Origin: JAWKJY01 sp041393535
GTDB lineage: Bacteria > Actinomycetota > Thermoleophilia > Gaiellales > Gaiellaceae
Assembly: GCA_041393535.1 (NCBI GenBank)
Contig: JAWKJY010000001.1
Span: 124,001 to 188,000, forward strand
Direction of reading: 5' to 3'
DNA: 64,000 nucleotides
Below, in pieces: positions 9,899-20,735 of this stretch. Under the pieces are notes generated by a model. It had not been told where the DNA came from. It saw only the letters and a program-made list of their open reading frames with translations, and did not search any database. Made by a program: the position numbers and the translations under genes. Each line of letters opens with the position of its first letter. Within the stretch, counting starts at the first letter, position 1.

Positions 9899-10996
9899 GC
9901 GCGCGCAGCGAGTATCGACCGCTGAAGCCCCGCCGGGGCGCCATCCGAACCTGACGGCCGGGAACGGCGACGGTCGCGTCCCCGAGTGCCCCGGTGGGCC
10001 GAGCTCGACGTCGACGTGCGACGGCTCAGCGGGCGCGTCCACCACCCCGACGAGCGCCGTCGCGCGGCGGGCCGCCTTCGCCGGCAGCCGGCCCAGCCGG
10101 ACCGCGGCGACGAAGCTCGCGCACTCCGGCCCGTGCCCGTCCCCCGGCTCGAGCACCGGCATCAGGCACTCGGCGAAGCGGGTGCGGCCGGACGCCCGCC
10201 GCGCCACCTCGCCGCTCCGGGTCAGCTTCGAGAGCATCGTCAGCGGGCGGTCGGGCAGGCGGTCGTCGAGGATCGCCGTCGCCGCCGAGCCGACGACGGT
10301 CAGCTCGCGGCGCGCGTGCGGCTCGACCGCCGAGAGGTGCAGGTGGACGGCGACGCCGCTCGCGAACGAGAGGTGGCACGACGCGACGTCCACGGCCCGG
10401 GGCGCCAGGTACGCCTCGCCGTGCGCCGAGACGGAGACCGGCTCGTCGTCGAGGAGGTGCATCACGAGCGCCAGCTCGGCGGCGCCGAGCGAGAGGAGCA
10501 CGTCCTCGTCGGCGGCCAGCCCGCCGTCGCCGTACCGGACGCCCTGCACGTACAGGACCTCGCCGAGCACGCCGTCGTCGATCATCGACTTGAGCCGGTC
10601 GACCGCCGGGGAGAAGCAGACCCCGCTCTCGAGCGCGAGGATGCGGCCCCGCTCCTCGGCGAGCGCGTGCAGCTCGTGCAGCTCGCTCGCGTCGGACACC
10701 GCCGGCAGCGCCACGAGCACGTGCTTGCCCTGCTCGAGCGCCCGACGCGCGATCGCGGCGCGCTGCCCGAACGGCACCGCGACGACGACCGCGTCGAGCT
10801 CGTCGTCGCCGAGGACGTCGCCGAGCCTCGACGAGACCGTCGCCCCCGGATGGCACGCGCTCGCCTGCCGGCGGCAGCGAGCGTCGTCGTCGTAGAGCCA
10901 GCGGAGCTCGGTCTGCGGCAGGCGGTCGAGGGCGCGCACGTACCGCTCGCCCACGCCCTGCAGGCCGACGACCGCAACCGACAGCGGTGCCCTCAC
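9899..10996 (-). CDS. Gfo/Idh/MocA-like oxidoreductase lacking the EKP lysine
   Basis: A GTG at 10996 with a strong GGAGGAGAG ribosome-binding site starts a protein with a Rossmann N-terminus (VAVVGLQGVGERYV) and a Gfo/Idh/MocA C-terminal half. The frame runs into the following aldolase gene without a stop, so the C-terminus is uncertain and a missed indel near 9900-9990 is suspected. The catalytic EKP motif that normally follows KHVLV is replaced by ALP, so the usual lysine is absent and ordinary sugar dehydrogenase chemistry is doubtful. An alternative start at 11107 would overlap the flippase stop (TGATG) but adds 37 low-complexity residues. Confidence 0.7.
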
Positions 10997-11106
10997 CTCT
11001 CCTCCTCGCCGATGTGCTGCCCCCGGTTTGCCCTGCGACCTGCTCTGCGCCGTGTCGGAGCCCGGGCATCCCGGTGCGCCGGGCCCGTGCTCGGATGCCA
11101 CGCTCA

Positions 11107-12459
11107 TCAGTGCGCGCCCGTGACCGCGTGCGGCAGCTCCTCGACGCCGAGCCCGCCGTGCAGCGGCTCGGGTCGACGGACGCGCAGCCTGCTCGCGATC
11201 ACCGGCGTCAGGATCGCCGCGCCGACGACGGCGGCGCCGGCGAACGCGGCGCTCACGCGCAGCAGCGGCTCGCCGGGCAGCACCGCGTAGAGGCCGACCA
11301 GCGCGCCCGCCGACGCCGCCCAGGCGAGCGCGCTGCGACCGGCGAGGTCGAGCGCGAGCAGGGCCTGGGAGAGCGTCGTCGACACGAGGTAGAACGCGAC
11401 GCCGACCGCGAGCAGGACGAGCTCCAGGCGGCCGGCGGCGAAGTCCTCGCCGAAGAGCAGCCGGAGCGAGAACGGGCCCGCGATCGCGGTCCCCGCGACC
11501 AGCAGCACGCCGAAGGCGGCGAGCAGCCGGGCCGTGCGCGTGACGGCGTCGCGGAAGGGCGCGAGCGAGTGGCTCGTCTGAAGGTGCGTGAAGTTGGGGA
11601 GGAGCGCGGCCGCGAGGCCCTGGAAGACGAAGACCGGCGCGCGCACCAGCATCGTCGCGGCGAAGACGACGCCCGCCACCTCGGCCGCGTCGGGGCCGCC
11701 GGCGGCGATCACGAGCAGCGGCGCGCCGTTGATCAGCACCTGGTCGGCGACCGTGATCACCGTCGCGCTGCCCGCGAAGCCGGCGGCGCCGCGCAGCCGG
11801 AACGGCTCGCCTCCCTCGCCGGCGGCGCGGAGACCGGCGAGCCGGCGGCGGCCCGCCAGGAGCGGGACGATCGCGCCGACCGCGCCGGCGGCGGCGATCG
11901 CCGCGCCTGCCACCCAGTCCGTCGCGGCCACGAGCAGCGGCAGCGCGACGACGAACCGGCCGACGCCGTCCGTCAGCAGGAGCAGCGCGTAGCCGTTGAA
12001 CCAGCGCAGGCCGCCGAACAGGCCGCGCGCGACGTAGGACAGCCCGTACGCGCACACGCCGGCGACGAGCATCGCCATCAGCACGTCGTCGCCCCCGAAC
12101 AGCCGGTGGGCGGCCCAGCTCCACGAGATCGCCCCGGCGGCGGCGACCGCGATGATCGCGGCCCCCGCGGCCAGCAGCCCCGCGCGGACGACGCTCCGGA
12201 CCTCGTGCCCGCGGGCGATCCGGTCGACCAGCGTTCGTGCGAGCGTCTGCTCGACGGGCCGGAAGACCGCGATCGCGACGAGGAACGTCGCCGCCCAGAG
12301 CAGCGCGACCCGCCCGTAGGCGTCCTGGTCGAGCGTCCGCGCGGCCAGGACCTGGAACGCGTACGCGAGGACGCCCGAGGCGACCGTCGCGCCCGAGAGC
12401 GACAGCGCGCCGGCGAGCGCCGGCAGGCGCCGCCGTGTCGAGACCGGAACGGCGCTCAT
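11107..12459 (-). CDS. Polysaccharide flippase-like membrane protein (MOP superfamily)
   Basis: A 450-residue protein with about twelve to fourteen hydrophobic segments and the N-terminal pattern of polysaccharide export proteins (a first helix ending AYAFQVLAARTL, then DQDAYGRVALLW). Expected role: moving lipid-linked oligosaccharide units across the membrane (Wzx-like). Its ATG overlaps the stop of the giant secreted-protein gene (ATGA), so the two are translationally coupled. This is one of two flippase-like genes in the locus; the other is at 25158-26663. Confidence 0.85.
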   Translation of the reverse strand: MSAVPVSTRRRLPALAGALSLSGATVASGVLAYAFQVLAARTLDQDAYGRVALLWAATFLVAIAVFRPVEQTLARTLVDRIARGHEVRSVVRAGLLAAGAAIIAVAAAGAISWSWAAHRLFGGDDVLMAMLVAGVCAYGLSYVARGLFGGLRWFNGYALLLLTDGVGRFVVALPLLVAATDWVAGAAIAAAGAVGAIVPLLAGRRRLAGLRAAGEGGEPFRLRGAAGFAGSATVITVADQVLINGAPLLVIAAGGPDAAEVAGVVFAATMLVRAPVFVFQGLAAALLPNFTHLQTSHSLAPFRDAVTRTARLLAAFGVLLVAGTAIAGPFSLRLLFGEDFAAGRLELVLLAVGVAFYLVSTTLSQALLALDLAGRSALAWAASAGALVGLYAVLPGEPLLRVSAAFAGAAVVGAAILTPVIASRLRVRRPEPLHGGLGVEELPHAVTGAH

Positions 12460-15400
12460 CCGATCTCGGCGTCCACGAAGTAGTTGGAGTCGTTGTACGA
12501 CAGCGTCGGGTAGGTGCCGGCGGCGAGGCCGAACACGCCGTTGCCGCCGACGACCGACTGCAGGGCGCCGGACGCGCGCTGCGCGGCCAGCCCGCCTGTC
12601 GTCATCACGAAGAACTCGTTCAGCCCGACCGAGACGGTGTACGTCGTCCCGGGCGTCAGCTGGACGGGCGTCTCGAGCGCGACCGACTGCCACCCGGCCG
12701 GCGTCTCGTTGGCGAACGTCGCCTGCGCGAGCACGGCGCCGGTCGAGCTCCAGAGCGTGGCGACGTGCGTGCCCGTCTCGCCGGGGCTCTTGTAGAAGCG
12801 GATCGCTGTGAGCTCCGAGGGGGCGGTGACCTGGATCCGCGTGCCCATCTCGTAGGTGAAGGTGCCGCTGCCACGGCCGTCGGACGTGCCGAGGCTGGTC
12901 GCGTTCGGCGTCAGGCCGTCCATCAGCCGGCACGGGCAGGGCGTGGTCGTGAACGTCCAGCTGGCCAGGGCCGGCAGCGGGGCCAGGTCGGCCGTGAGCA
13001 CGTCCGTCGAGACCTCGACCGTGTAGGTCGCGCTGGCGTCGAGCGCCGCGGCCGGGGTGAGGGTCGCGACGCGGGTGTTCGCGTCGTAGGCGATCGTTCC
13101 CGCGACCAGGGCGCTGGACGCCGCGCGGAGGCGGAAGCTGCTCGCCGTGAGCGTGGACGGGTCGATCGAGCGGTTGAAGGCGACCTGGATGGACGCCGTC
13201 CGGGAGGTCCCGGTCGCTCCGGCGGCCGGCGCGACGGGCGCGACCGCGAGGGCCGGCGGCGCCGCGACGATCGTGAACGTCCACGTGCGGGCGGTCTGGA
13301 GCGGGGCGCCGTCCGCGGCCGTGATCGAGCCGTCGAGCCGGGCGGTGTACGAGCCCGGCGCGAGCGGCGCGTCGGGGACGAGGGTCGCCGTGCGCTGGCC
13401 CGCGGTGTACGAGACGGCGCCGGTGACCGGGCCGCCGGGCCCGGTCAGCGTGACGGTCGTCGCGTTGACCGTCCCCGCCGCCAGCTCGATGTCGAAGGTG
13501 CCGCGGACGATCGCGGCCGGGCCGACGTCCGCCGTCCCGTCCGCGGGGAGCAGGTCGACCACCTGCGGCGCGACGCCGCCCGTGGTGGTGAACGTCCACA
13601 CGATCGGCGCCGGGAGGGTCATCCCGTCCGTCGACGTGACGGCCGTCGTCAGCCGCGCGGTGTACGTCGTCGCGTAGGCGAGCGGTGCCGCCGGGACGAG
13701 CGTCGCCGTCGAGGTCTGGTCGTCGTACGAGACGGTCGCCGGCACCGCGCCGCCGGGCCCGGTGAGCGTGAAGCTCGACGCGGTCACGGTGGCCGGCTGG
13801 ATCGCCCGGCTGAACACGGTCGAGGCAGGGAGACGCCGGCGGCGCCGTCCGTCGGCGAGGTGCGCGGTCACGCCGGTGGCGCGACGCTCCCCGCCAGGAC
13901 GACCTCGAGGTCGACGAAGTAGTTCGAGGAGTTGTAGGACAGGGTCGAGTCTCGGCCGCGAGGCCGAACACGCCGTTCTGTCGGCGACAGGCAGACGGCC
14001 CGGACACGACCTGCGTGGCCAGGCCGCCGCCGGTGACGACGAACGCGCTCGGCGTTGACCGAGACGACGTACGTCGTGTTCGCGGCGAGCCAGGATCGGG
14101 CGCCGAGCGCCTGCACCTGCCAGCCGGAGGCGGTCTCCGTCGCGAACGTCACCTGGCCGAGCAGGGCGCCGCCCGTCGACCAGACGCCTTGCCGACGTGC
14201 GTGCCGGTCGCCCGGCTCTTGTAGAAGCGGATCGCCGTCAGCTCAGGTCCTGGTCGACGCGGACCGCTGACCGAGCCGTAGGTGAAGGGGCCAGCCGGGG
14301 CGATCGTCCCTCGTCGAGGAGGAGCCGGTGACCGCCGGGACCGTGACGTCCGAGAACAGGCGGCACGGGCAGGCGCCGTCGTGAGCATGATCGGCTCGCG
14401 GCGGCGATCGGCAGCCGTCGGCCCGCGGCACGCCGTCGTCACCCGGGCGACGTACGCCGTGCCGGACGCGAGCAGGCCAAGTCGGGGTCGATCGTCGCCG
14501 TGCGGGTCTCCGCCGTCGTCGTTGGTGCCAGGGCAATAACGCCGCACCGCCGAAGTCGTCGATCGTAGGCCGGTGCGCGAGGCCGCGAGAGCGGAAGACG
14601 GCATTGTGATAGACGTTCACCACGGCGGGCGAAGTGGCCGCCAGCCTGGCGTCCAGGCGTCACAGTCGCCGACCAGGGCCAGCGGCGATAATGGCGTCGT
14701 GTTGGATTGATGCCGACAGGGCGTCGTCAGACGGCTCGACGCTTGGCTTGCGGCGGGCCGGGCGATCGAGTGCCGGCCGCCAGTGCCGCGGCGGGCGCGA
14801 ACGTCGCCATCCAGGTCTGCGCGTCGTAGGAGACCGTGCCGGGCACGGCCCCGCCGAGCGGTGAGCGTCGGGCTGATGCTCGGCGTCACGGTCGCGCCGT
14901 CGATGTCGCCAGGAGAACGTCGCCCGCAGCACGGCCGAGGGCCGACGACCGGCGCCGCCGTCGACCGGCACGGTGGAGACCACGGTCGGGTTGATGGGAT
15001 CGGCGACGGTGAAGCTCCAGGTGGCGGGCGCGGACATCCGCATGCCGTCCTGGGCCTTGACCGCGGTGGTCCAGCGTCGCCGTGTACGTCGTCAGGTGTT
15101 GGGCGAGCGGGCGCCCGGGACGAGCGTCCGCCGTCGAGGTCGCGTCGTCGTACGTGACGGTGGCCGCGACCGGGCCGCCCGGGCCGCTGAGCGTGAAGCT
15201 CGTCGCGGTGATCCTGGACGGCTTCATCGGCCGCGTGAACGTCGCGTTCACCGCGGCCGTCCGCGCCGCCGGCCGCGCCGGTCGCGGGCGCCGTCGTGGT
15301 GACGCGGCGGCACCACGGTCGCCGGCGGCATGGCCTCGAGGTCGACGAAGTAGTTGATTGTTGTAGCTCTGGGCCGGGAACACGCCCGCGGCGTCGGCGT

Positions 15401-18400
15401 AGACGCCGTTCGCGCCGACGACGGAGCGGATCGGGCCGGAGACGACCTGGCTCGCGGGCCGCCCGTCAGCACGAAGCGGGCGTTCGCGTTGACCGAGACG
15501 ATGTAGGTCACGCCGCGGCGAGGTCACCGGTGCGGCAAGCGTCTGCTGCTGCCAGCCAGGCCGGTCTCGCTCGCGAACGTCGCCTGGGCCAGCTCGACCC
15601 CCGGACTCCGTCCAGATCCGGCCGACGTGCGGGCATTCGCTCGGGCTCTTGTAGAAGCGGATCGCGTTGACGACCATGTCCTGGTCGACGCGAACCGCGA
15701 TGCCGAGTTTCGAGCGACCAGGGCCCGACGCCCGTGCGACCGTCCTGGGTCGAGATGTCGACCGCGCCCGGGACCGAGACCGACGAAAAAGCAGGTTGCA
15801 GGAACACGATGCGGTCGAGAACGAGCGCACGACCGCGGCGGCGAGCGCGCGATCCCGTCGGCCGCCTTCGCGTCGGGAGGTGACGCGCGCGCGACGTGAA
15901 CGCCGCCTTCTGAGGCACCCCGTCAGCGTCAGCGTGACGGTGCGGGACAGGTCGTCGTAGCCGACGGTCGCGTTGACAGGGCGCCCTCGGTGGTGGTCAG
16001 CTGGACGCTCGAGGTCGTCCAGGCTCGCCGGGTCCATCGAAGGCGCGAGAACGTAGACGTGATCGCCGCGCTCCGGGCCACATTACGGTGCCCCGTCGAG
16101 CGGCGAGGTCGCCGTCACCGTCGGCGGCGGGGGGGCCGCGAGGGTCGTGAACGTCCACGTGACGGCCGACGCGAGCGGCGTCTGGTCGGACGCGCGGATG
16201 CCCGTCGTCAGCGTGGCCGTGTACGTCGTGCCGTAGGCCAGGAGGGCCGACGGCGTCAGGGTGGCGACGCGGGTCGTCGCGTTGTACGCGAGGGTCGCGG
16301 GGACGGCGCCGCCTGGGCCGGTCAGGGTGACCGTCGAGGTCGTGATCGTCGCCGCGTCCATCGTGCGCGAGAACGTGGCCGTGACGGTCGTGTTGCGCGC
16401 GACGCTCGTCGCGCCGACCGCCGGGGTGCGCGCGGTGACCGTCGGGGCCGACGGCGGGACGAGCGCCGTGGTGAACGTCCAGGAGACCGCGCTCGCCAGC
16501 GGCGCGCCGTCGGCCGCTGCTGCGCCCGTCGTCACCTGCGCGGTGTAGCTCGTGGAGTTCAGGAGCTGCGTCGCGGGCGTGATCGTGACCGTGTTCGTGC
16601 CGGCGTTGTACGAGACCGACGCCGTCACCGCGGCGCCGGTGCTGGTCCGGCGGAGCGTCACGGTCGAGGTCGTCAGCGTCGCGGGGTTCATCGCCCGCGA
16701 GAAGACGGCGCGCGGGGCGACGAGCGGGCTGACCCCGGTCGAGCCGGAGGTCGGCGCCGTGCTCGTGACCGTCGGCGCCGCCGGGGCGCTCTGGGTCGTG
16801 AACGTCCACGTGACCGCGCTCGCGAGCGGGGTCCCGTCGCTGCCCTGGACGGCCGTGGTCAGGCGTGCCGTGTACGTGGTCGAGTAGGCGAGCACCGCGT
16901 TCGGGGTGAGCGTCGCCGTGCGGCTCGGGCCGTCGTACGTGACGGTGGCCGCGACCGGGGTGGTGCCCGGGCCCGTGAGCGTGAAGCTGCTCGCGCCGAG
17001 CGTCGAGGCGTTCATCGCGACGGAGAACGTCGCCGTCACCGTCGACGTCCGCGCCACGCCCGTCGCGCCCGGCGCCGGCGTGCGCGACGTCACCTGCGGC
17101 GTCGGGTCGGGAACCGGGATGATCTCGATCGCCGCGATCGTCGGGTCGTCGGCCGGGCCGGGAACGCCGGAGATGTTGAGCGTCCCGTCGGTGACGGTGA
17201 CGTTCGTGATCTCGCGGACGAGAGCCGCGCGCGCGCCGACCTCGGCGAAGACGTCGAGGTTCGCGACGTCCGGGCTCGCGGCCGTGTCGCCGATGTCGAC
17301 CGAGAAGACGCGGTCGCCGGCGCCGCCGGCTGCAGCGGTGCCGTAGTAGAGCTCGGCGAAGTGCAGGCGGACGGTGTACTTGCCGGCCGCGACCGGGATC
17401 GCGTACGCGAACGAGCCGTACCGCTCGGACTGGTACAGGGCGGAGTCGCTCGTGCCGGTCACCGCCTGCGAGATCGCGTGCACCGTGCCGCCGGTCACGT
17501 TCGTGTCCGCGCGGAAGACGGCGCCGCTCGTCGAGGTGTAGTCCTCGTCGCCGCCCGCGTCGATGCGGATCGGCTGGCCGGCCGCGTTCTGCGTCGTCGC
17601 GGCCGCCTCGTTCGAGGCGAGCGACTGCGTGCCGGCCGCGATCGTGGTGACCACGTAGTAGTACGGCGTCCCGGAGGAGAGGCTCGTGTCGGTGAACGTC
17701 GTGCCGGTGACGGCCGAGCCGCTGGCGAGGACGCCGAGGGGCACGCCGCCCTGGCGGGGGACGCTCAGGCGGTAGACGTTGTACCCGGACGCGCCGGCGA
17801 CCGCGGCCCAGTCGATCCGGATCGAGTCGGGGCCGAGCGCCGTGGCGGTCACGCCGGTCGGGGCGTTCGGCCGCCCGGCCGGGTTGTCGAGCTCGATGTC
17901 GCCCGCGGGCGTCTGCGGCACGGCGCCCATGTCCTGGAGCACGTTCGTCGTGATCTGCTGGATCAGGACGTTCGGCTCGCCGACGTTCTCGCCGTTGCGC
18001 TCGAGCCCGCGCGACCAGTGGTTCGTCGCCGCGGAGAAGACGAGCGCGCCGCTCGGGGCCGTGTACTTGACGGAGTGGATCGTGGCGGAGCCCTGCACCT
18101 GGCCCGAGCCGGCGCCCTGGACGAGGCCGCCCGTGACCGGGCTCGAGGCGAGCGTCTTCACGCCCGCGGGCTCGAAGCCGTTCGCGACGCGCGCGTCCCA
18201 CTCCCAGCCCACGAGGCCGGAGCCGATCGTCGTCGAGCTGCCCGGCGCCTGCGCGTCGAGGCCGGTGTTGCGGAAGACGCGGTCGGTGCCCTCGGTCGCG
18301 CTGACGACGAGCGGGAAGTAGAGGTTGTCGTTGTCCCCGATGTACATCACGCCGAGGAGGGCGTTCTCGGGGTTGTTCGCGCCGGCCGGGTCGCGCCACG

Positions 18401-19712
18401 TGCCGGTCGGGATGCCGCTCGGGTCGGGGCCGCCGCTCTGGGTCGACTTGTACGCGACCTGGACGCGGTCCTGCCCGCCGTCGATCGGGCTGTTCTCGAA
18501 GCGGATCTTCCAGTAGATCCCGTTCGCGCCGCTGTTGAAGATGTTGACGCCGGCGTCGCGCGCGGCCTGCAGCGCGCCGCGCATGTTCGCCGAGTAGTAC
18601 TCGTCGTGGGCCGGCATCACGTACGTCTCGTGGTCGAGCACGCGCGCGCCGTTGCGCTCCATGTCGCTGTCGGACTGGTACGCGACGTCGTAGCCCTCGC
18701 GCTCGAGCCACTTCACGAGCGCGAAGTCGGTCCGCGTGTACCAGTCGCGCAGCCCGGAGCGGGGCTGCTCGAACGGACGGTCGAACGAGACCTTGACCGC
18801 GCGCGACGTGCCGGCGACGGTCAGCGAGCCGCTCGAGTTGAAGTCGTAGAGCGAGCGACCGCCGTAGTTGTTGTACGCCTGGTAGTTCGTGAAGGCCGCG
18901 CCGTAGAGCAGCTCCGAGTCGCGCGCGTCGTCGCGGACGACGAGCAGGACGTGGTTGTCCGCGCCGGTGTCCTCGCGGACGAGCCGGAGCAGGTACACGC
19001 CCGAGGTCCACGAGGGCGTGGTCGAGAGCGTGAAGCTCGTCGACCACCCGGCGCAGTCGAGCAGGCCGGTCGTGCCGTCCGTGGCGCACGCCGGCTGCAG
19101 GGTGCCGGGGACGTCGAGGATCGTCGAGATCAGGCGGGCGCCCGTGCCGCCGTAGTAGCCGGTGCGGTAGACCTCGACCCGGAAGGTCGAGCCGCTGCCC
19201 GTGTTGACCTTGACGCCGACGGACCCGCCCTTGTTCACGCTCGTCGCGGTGGCGAAGCCCTCGATGCCGCCCGCCGGGACCGTGCCGGCGCTCGTGACCT
19301 CCCAGCCGGTCGAGCCCGGGAAGCAGTTCTCGACGACGACGGCGTTGCCCGTCGTGCAGGCGCGGCTCGCGGGCTTGGCGCGGACGGCGAGCGACGAGGT
19401 CGACTCGCCGCTCCCGTCGATCGCGCGGACGGCGTAGAAGTACGTCGTCCCGTTCGCGGCGCTCGTGTCCGCGTACGTCGTCCCCGTGACGCCGCCCGGG
19501 GGGGTCAGCTGCGTCGTGATGGCGCCCGCGCTGGGGCCACGGTAGACCGCGTAGCCGGTGGCGCCGGCGACCGGCTGCCAGCCGAGCTCGACCGTTCCGT
19601 CGAGCGCGATCGCGGTCACGCCGGCCGGTGTGGCCGGCGCCGCCATCGCCTGCGAGACGCCGAGCAGCGCGGCCAGCAGGCCGATCGCTGCGATCACGAC
19701 GAGCTTCTTCAC
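12456..19712 (-). CDS. Giant secreted protein: Fn3, dimethylformamidase-like, malectin, Ig-like and DUF4082 domains; frameshifted centre
   Basis: A GTG at 19712 (ribosome-binding site AGGAG) starts a Sec signal peptide (MKKLVVIAAIGLLAALLG, then AMAA). In order, the 1209-residue intact part shows an Fn3 domain (about 27-115), a long region resembling the C-terminal domain of the N,N-dimethylformamidase large subunit (about 120-590, with WYTRTDFALVKWLE and HDEYYSANMR), a second Fn3 (about 640-730), a malectin-like carbohydrate-binding domain (about 745-890), and Ig-like SbsA/Big_5 repeats (each with ATFSRAM, then TSYTAQVTT and WTFTT). The frame then breaks many times between about 13860 and 16080. 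The final 470 residues are clean and end in a DUF4082 domain. Two more DUF4082 copies (each ending NYFVDLE) lie in the broken zone. The full span is about 2400 codons. Likely exported and surface-bound; enzyme activity unproven. Confidence 0.75.
13860..16080 (-). other. Zone of dense frameshifts inside the giant gene
   Basis: In this 2.2 kb stretch the coding frame of the giant gene jumps among all three minus frames, often every 50-150 bases. Recognisable pieces of Ig-like repeats and two DUF4082 domains remain in the right order. The frames on either side are the same, so the indels sum to a multiple of three. Flanking sequence of the same gene is free of breaks for more than 1.4 kb on one side and 3.6 kb on the other. 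This pattern suggests locally poor consensus in a repetitive gene more than biological decay, but the sequence alone cannot decide. Confidence 0.7.
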
Positions 19713-19745
19713 CTCGGGCTCCTATCCCTTGCCCTGCGTTGGTTC

Positions 19746-20735
19746 CTAGGCCCTTGCCGCCTCGGCCAGCGCCCTGCGCTGCCGATGCCACGCCACCGTC
19801 CGTGCCAGCCCCTCCTCGAGCGAGACCTTCGCCTCGAAGCCGAGCAGCTCACGCGCCTTGGTCGTGTCGGGGATGCGCGTGCGGACGTCCTGGTACTTGC
19901 CGGGCAGCGCCTCGTACGGGACGAAGCGGCCGCGCAGCGGCTGGGGGATGCCGAGCGCGTCCTGGACGAGCGTCGCCAGCTCCAGGATCTGCGTCGGCCG
20001 CGTGCCGCCCACGTTGACGACCTCGCCTCGCGCCTCGGGGGTGTGGAGGGCGCGCACGAAGCCGTCGACGGTGTCGGACACGTACGTGAACGTGCGGACC
20101 TGCTGGCCGTCGCCGTGGATCTCGATCATCTGGCCGTCGAGCAGGCGCTCGATGAACGCCGCCTGCGGCCCGCCCCACCAGGTCGGGTGGTTACGGGGGC
20201 CGTACGACCCGAACAGGCGCAGGATCGTCACGCGCAGCCCGCGCTCCTCGGCGAGGGCGAGCGCGACGTGCTCGTCGTAGAGCTTCGAGACCGCGTAGGC
20301 CCAGCGGCGGGTCGTCGGCGGGCCGAGGACGAGGTTGTCGTCCTCCGCGAACGGGGGCGTCGCGTTGCCGTAGACGTCCGACGTGGAGGCGACGACGAGG
20401 TCGGCGTCGAGCGAGAGCGCGACGGTGCACGCCGCGTTCATCCCCGCGACGTTCGCCTCGAGGGTCTTCAGCGCCCCGCCGTAGCGGGGGATCTTCTCGG
20501 CGGCCAGGTGGACGATGGCATCGCAGCCGGAGAAGGCCGCCCGCAGGTCGCGCCGACGCGTGCAGTCGAGCCGCTCGAAGCGGAAGCTCGGGTGCGCGAG
20601 GCTCGACTCGAGGTTCAGCATGCTCCCGCGCGAGAGGTCGTCGACGCCGACGACCTCGTAGCCCTCGTCCAGGAGCCGGTCGCACAGGTGCGAGCCGATG
20701 AAGCCGGCGGCGCCGGTGATTCCGATCCTGTTCAC
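19746..20735 (-). CDS. NAD-dependent sugar epimerase/dehydratase (extended SDR)
   Basis: A 329-residue nucleotide-sugar epimerase/dehydratase. TGAAGFIG lies near the N-terminus, VDDLSRG comes at the end of the second strand, a STSDVYG motif carries the catalytic Ser/Thr, and YAVSK supplies Tyr and Lys. It would act on a nucleotide-activated sugar in the cytoplasm. The GTG start at 20735 overlaps the upstream stop as GTGA. The gene sits between a polytopic glycosyltransferase-like gene and the giant secreted-protein gene. Whether it is a 4-epimerase or a 4,6-dehydratase is not settled by the motifs alone. Confidence 0.9.
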   Translation of the reverse strand: MNRIGITGAAGFIGSHLCDRLLDEGYEVVGVDDLSRGSMLNLESSLAHPSFRFERLDCTRRRDLRAAFSGCDAIVHLAAEKIPRYGGALKTLEANVAGMNAACTVALSLDADLVVASTSDVYGNATPPFAEDDNLVLGPPTTRRWAYAVSKLYDEHVALALAEERGLRVTILRLFGSYGPRNHPTWWGGPQAAFIERLLDGQMIEIHGDGQQVRTFTYVSDTVDGFVRALHTPEARGEVVNVGGTRPTQILELATLVQDALGIPQPLRGRFVPYEALPGKYQDVRTRIPDTTKARELLGFEAKVSLEEGLARTVAWHRQRRALAEAARA

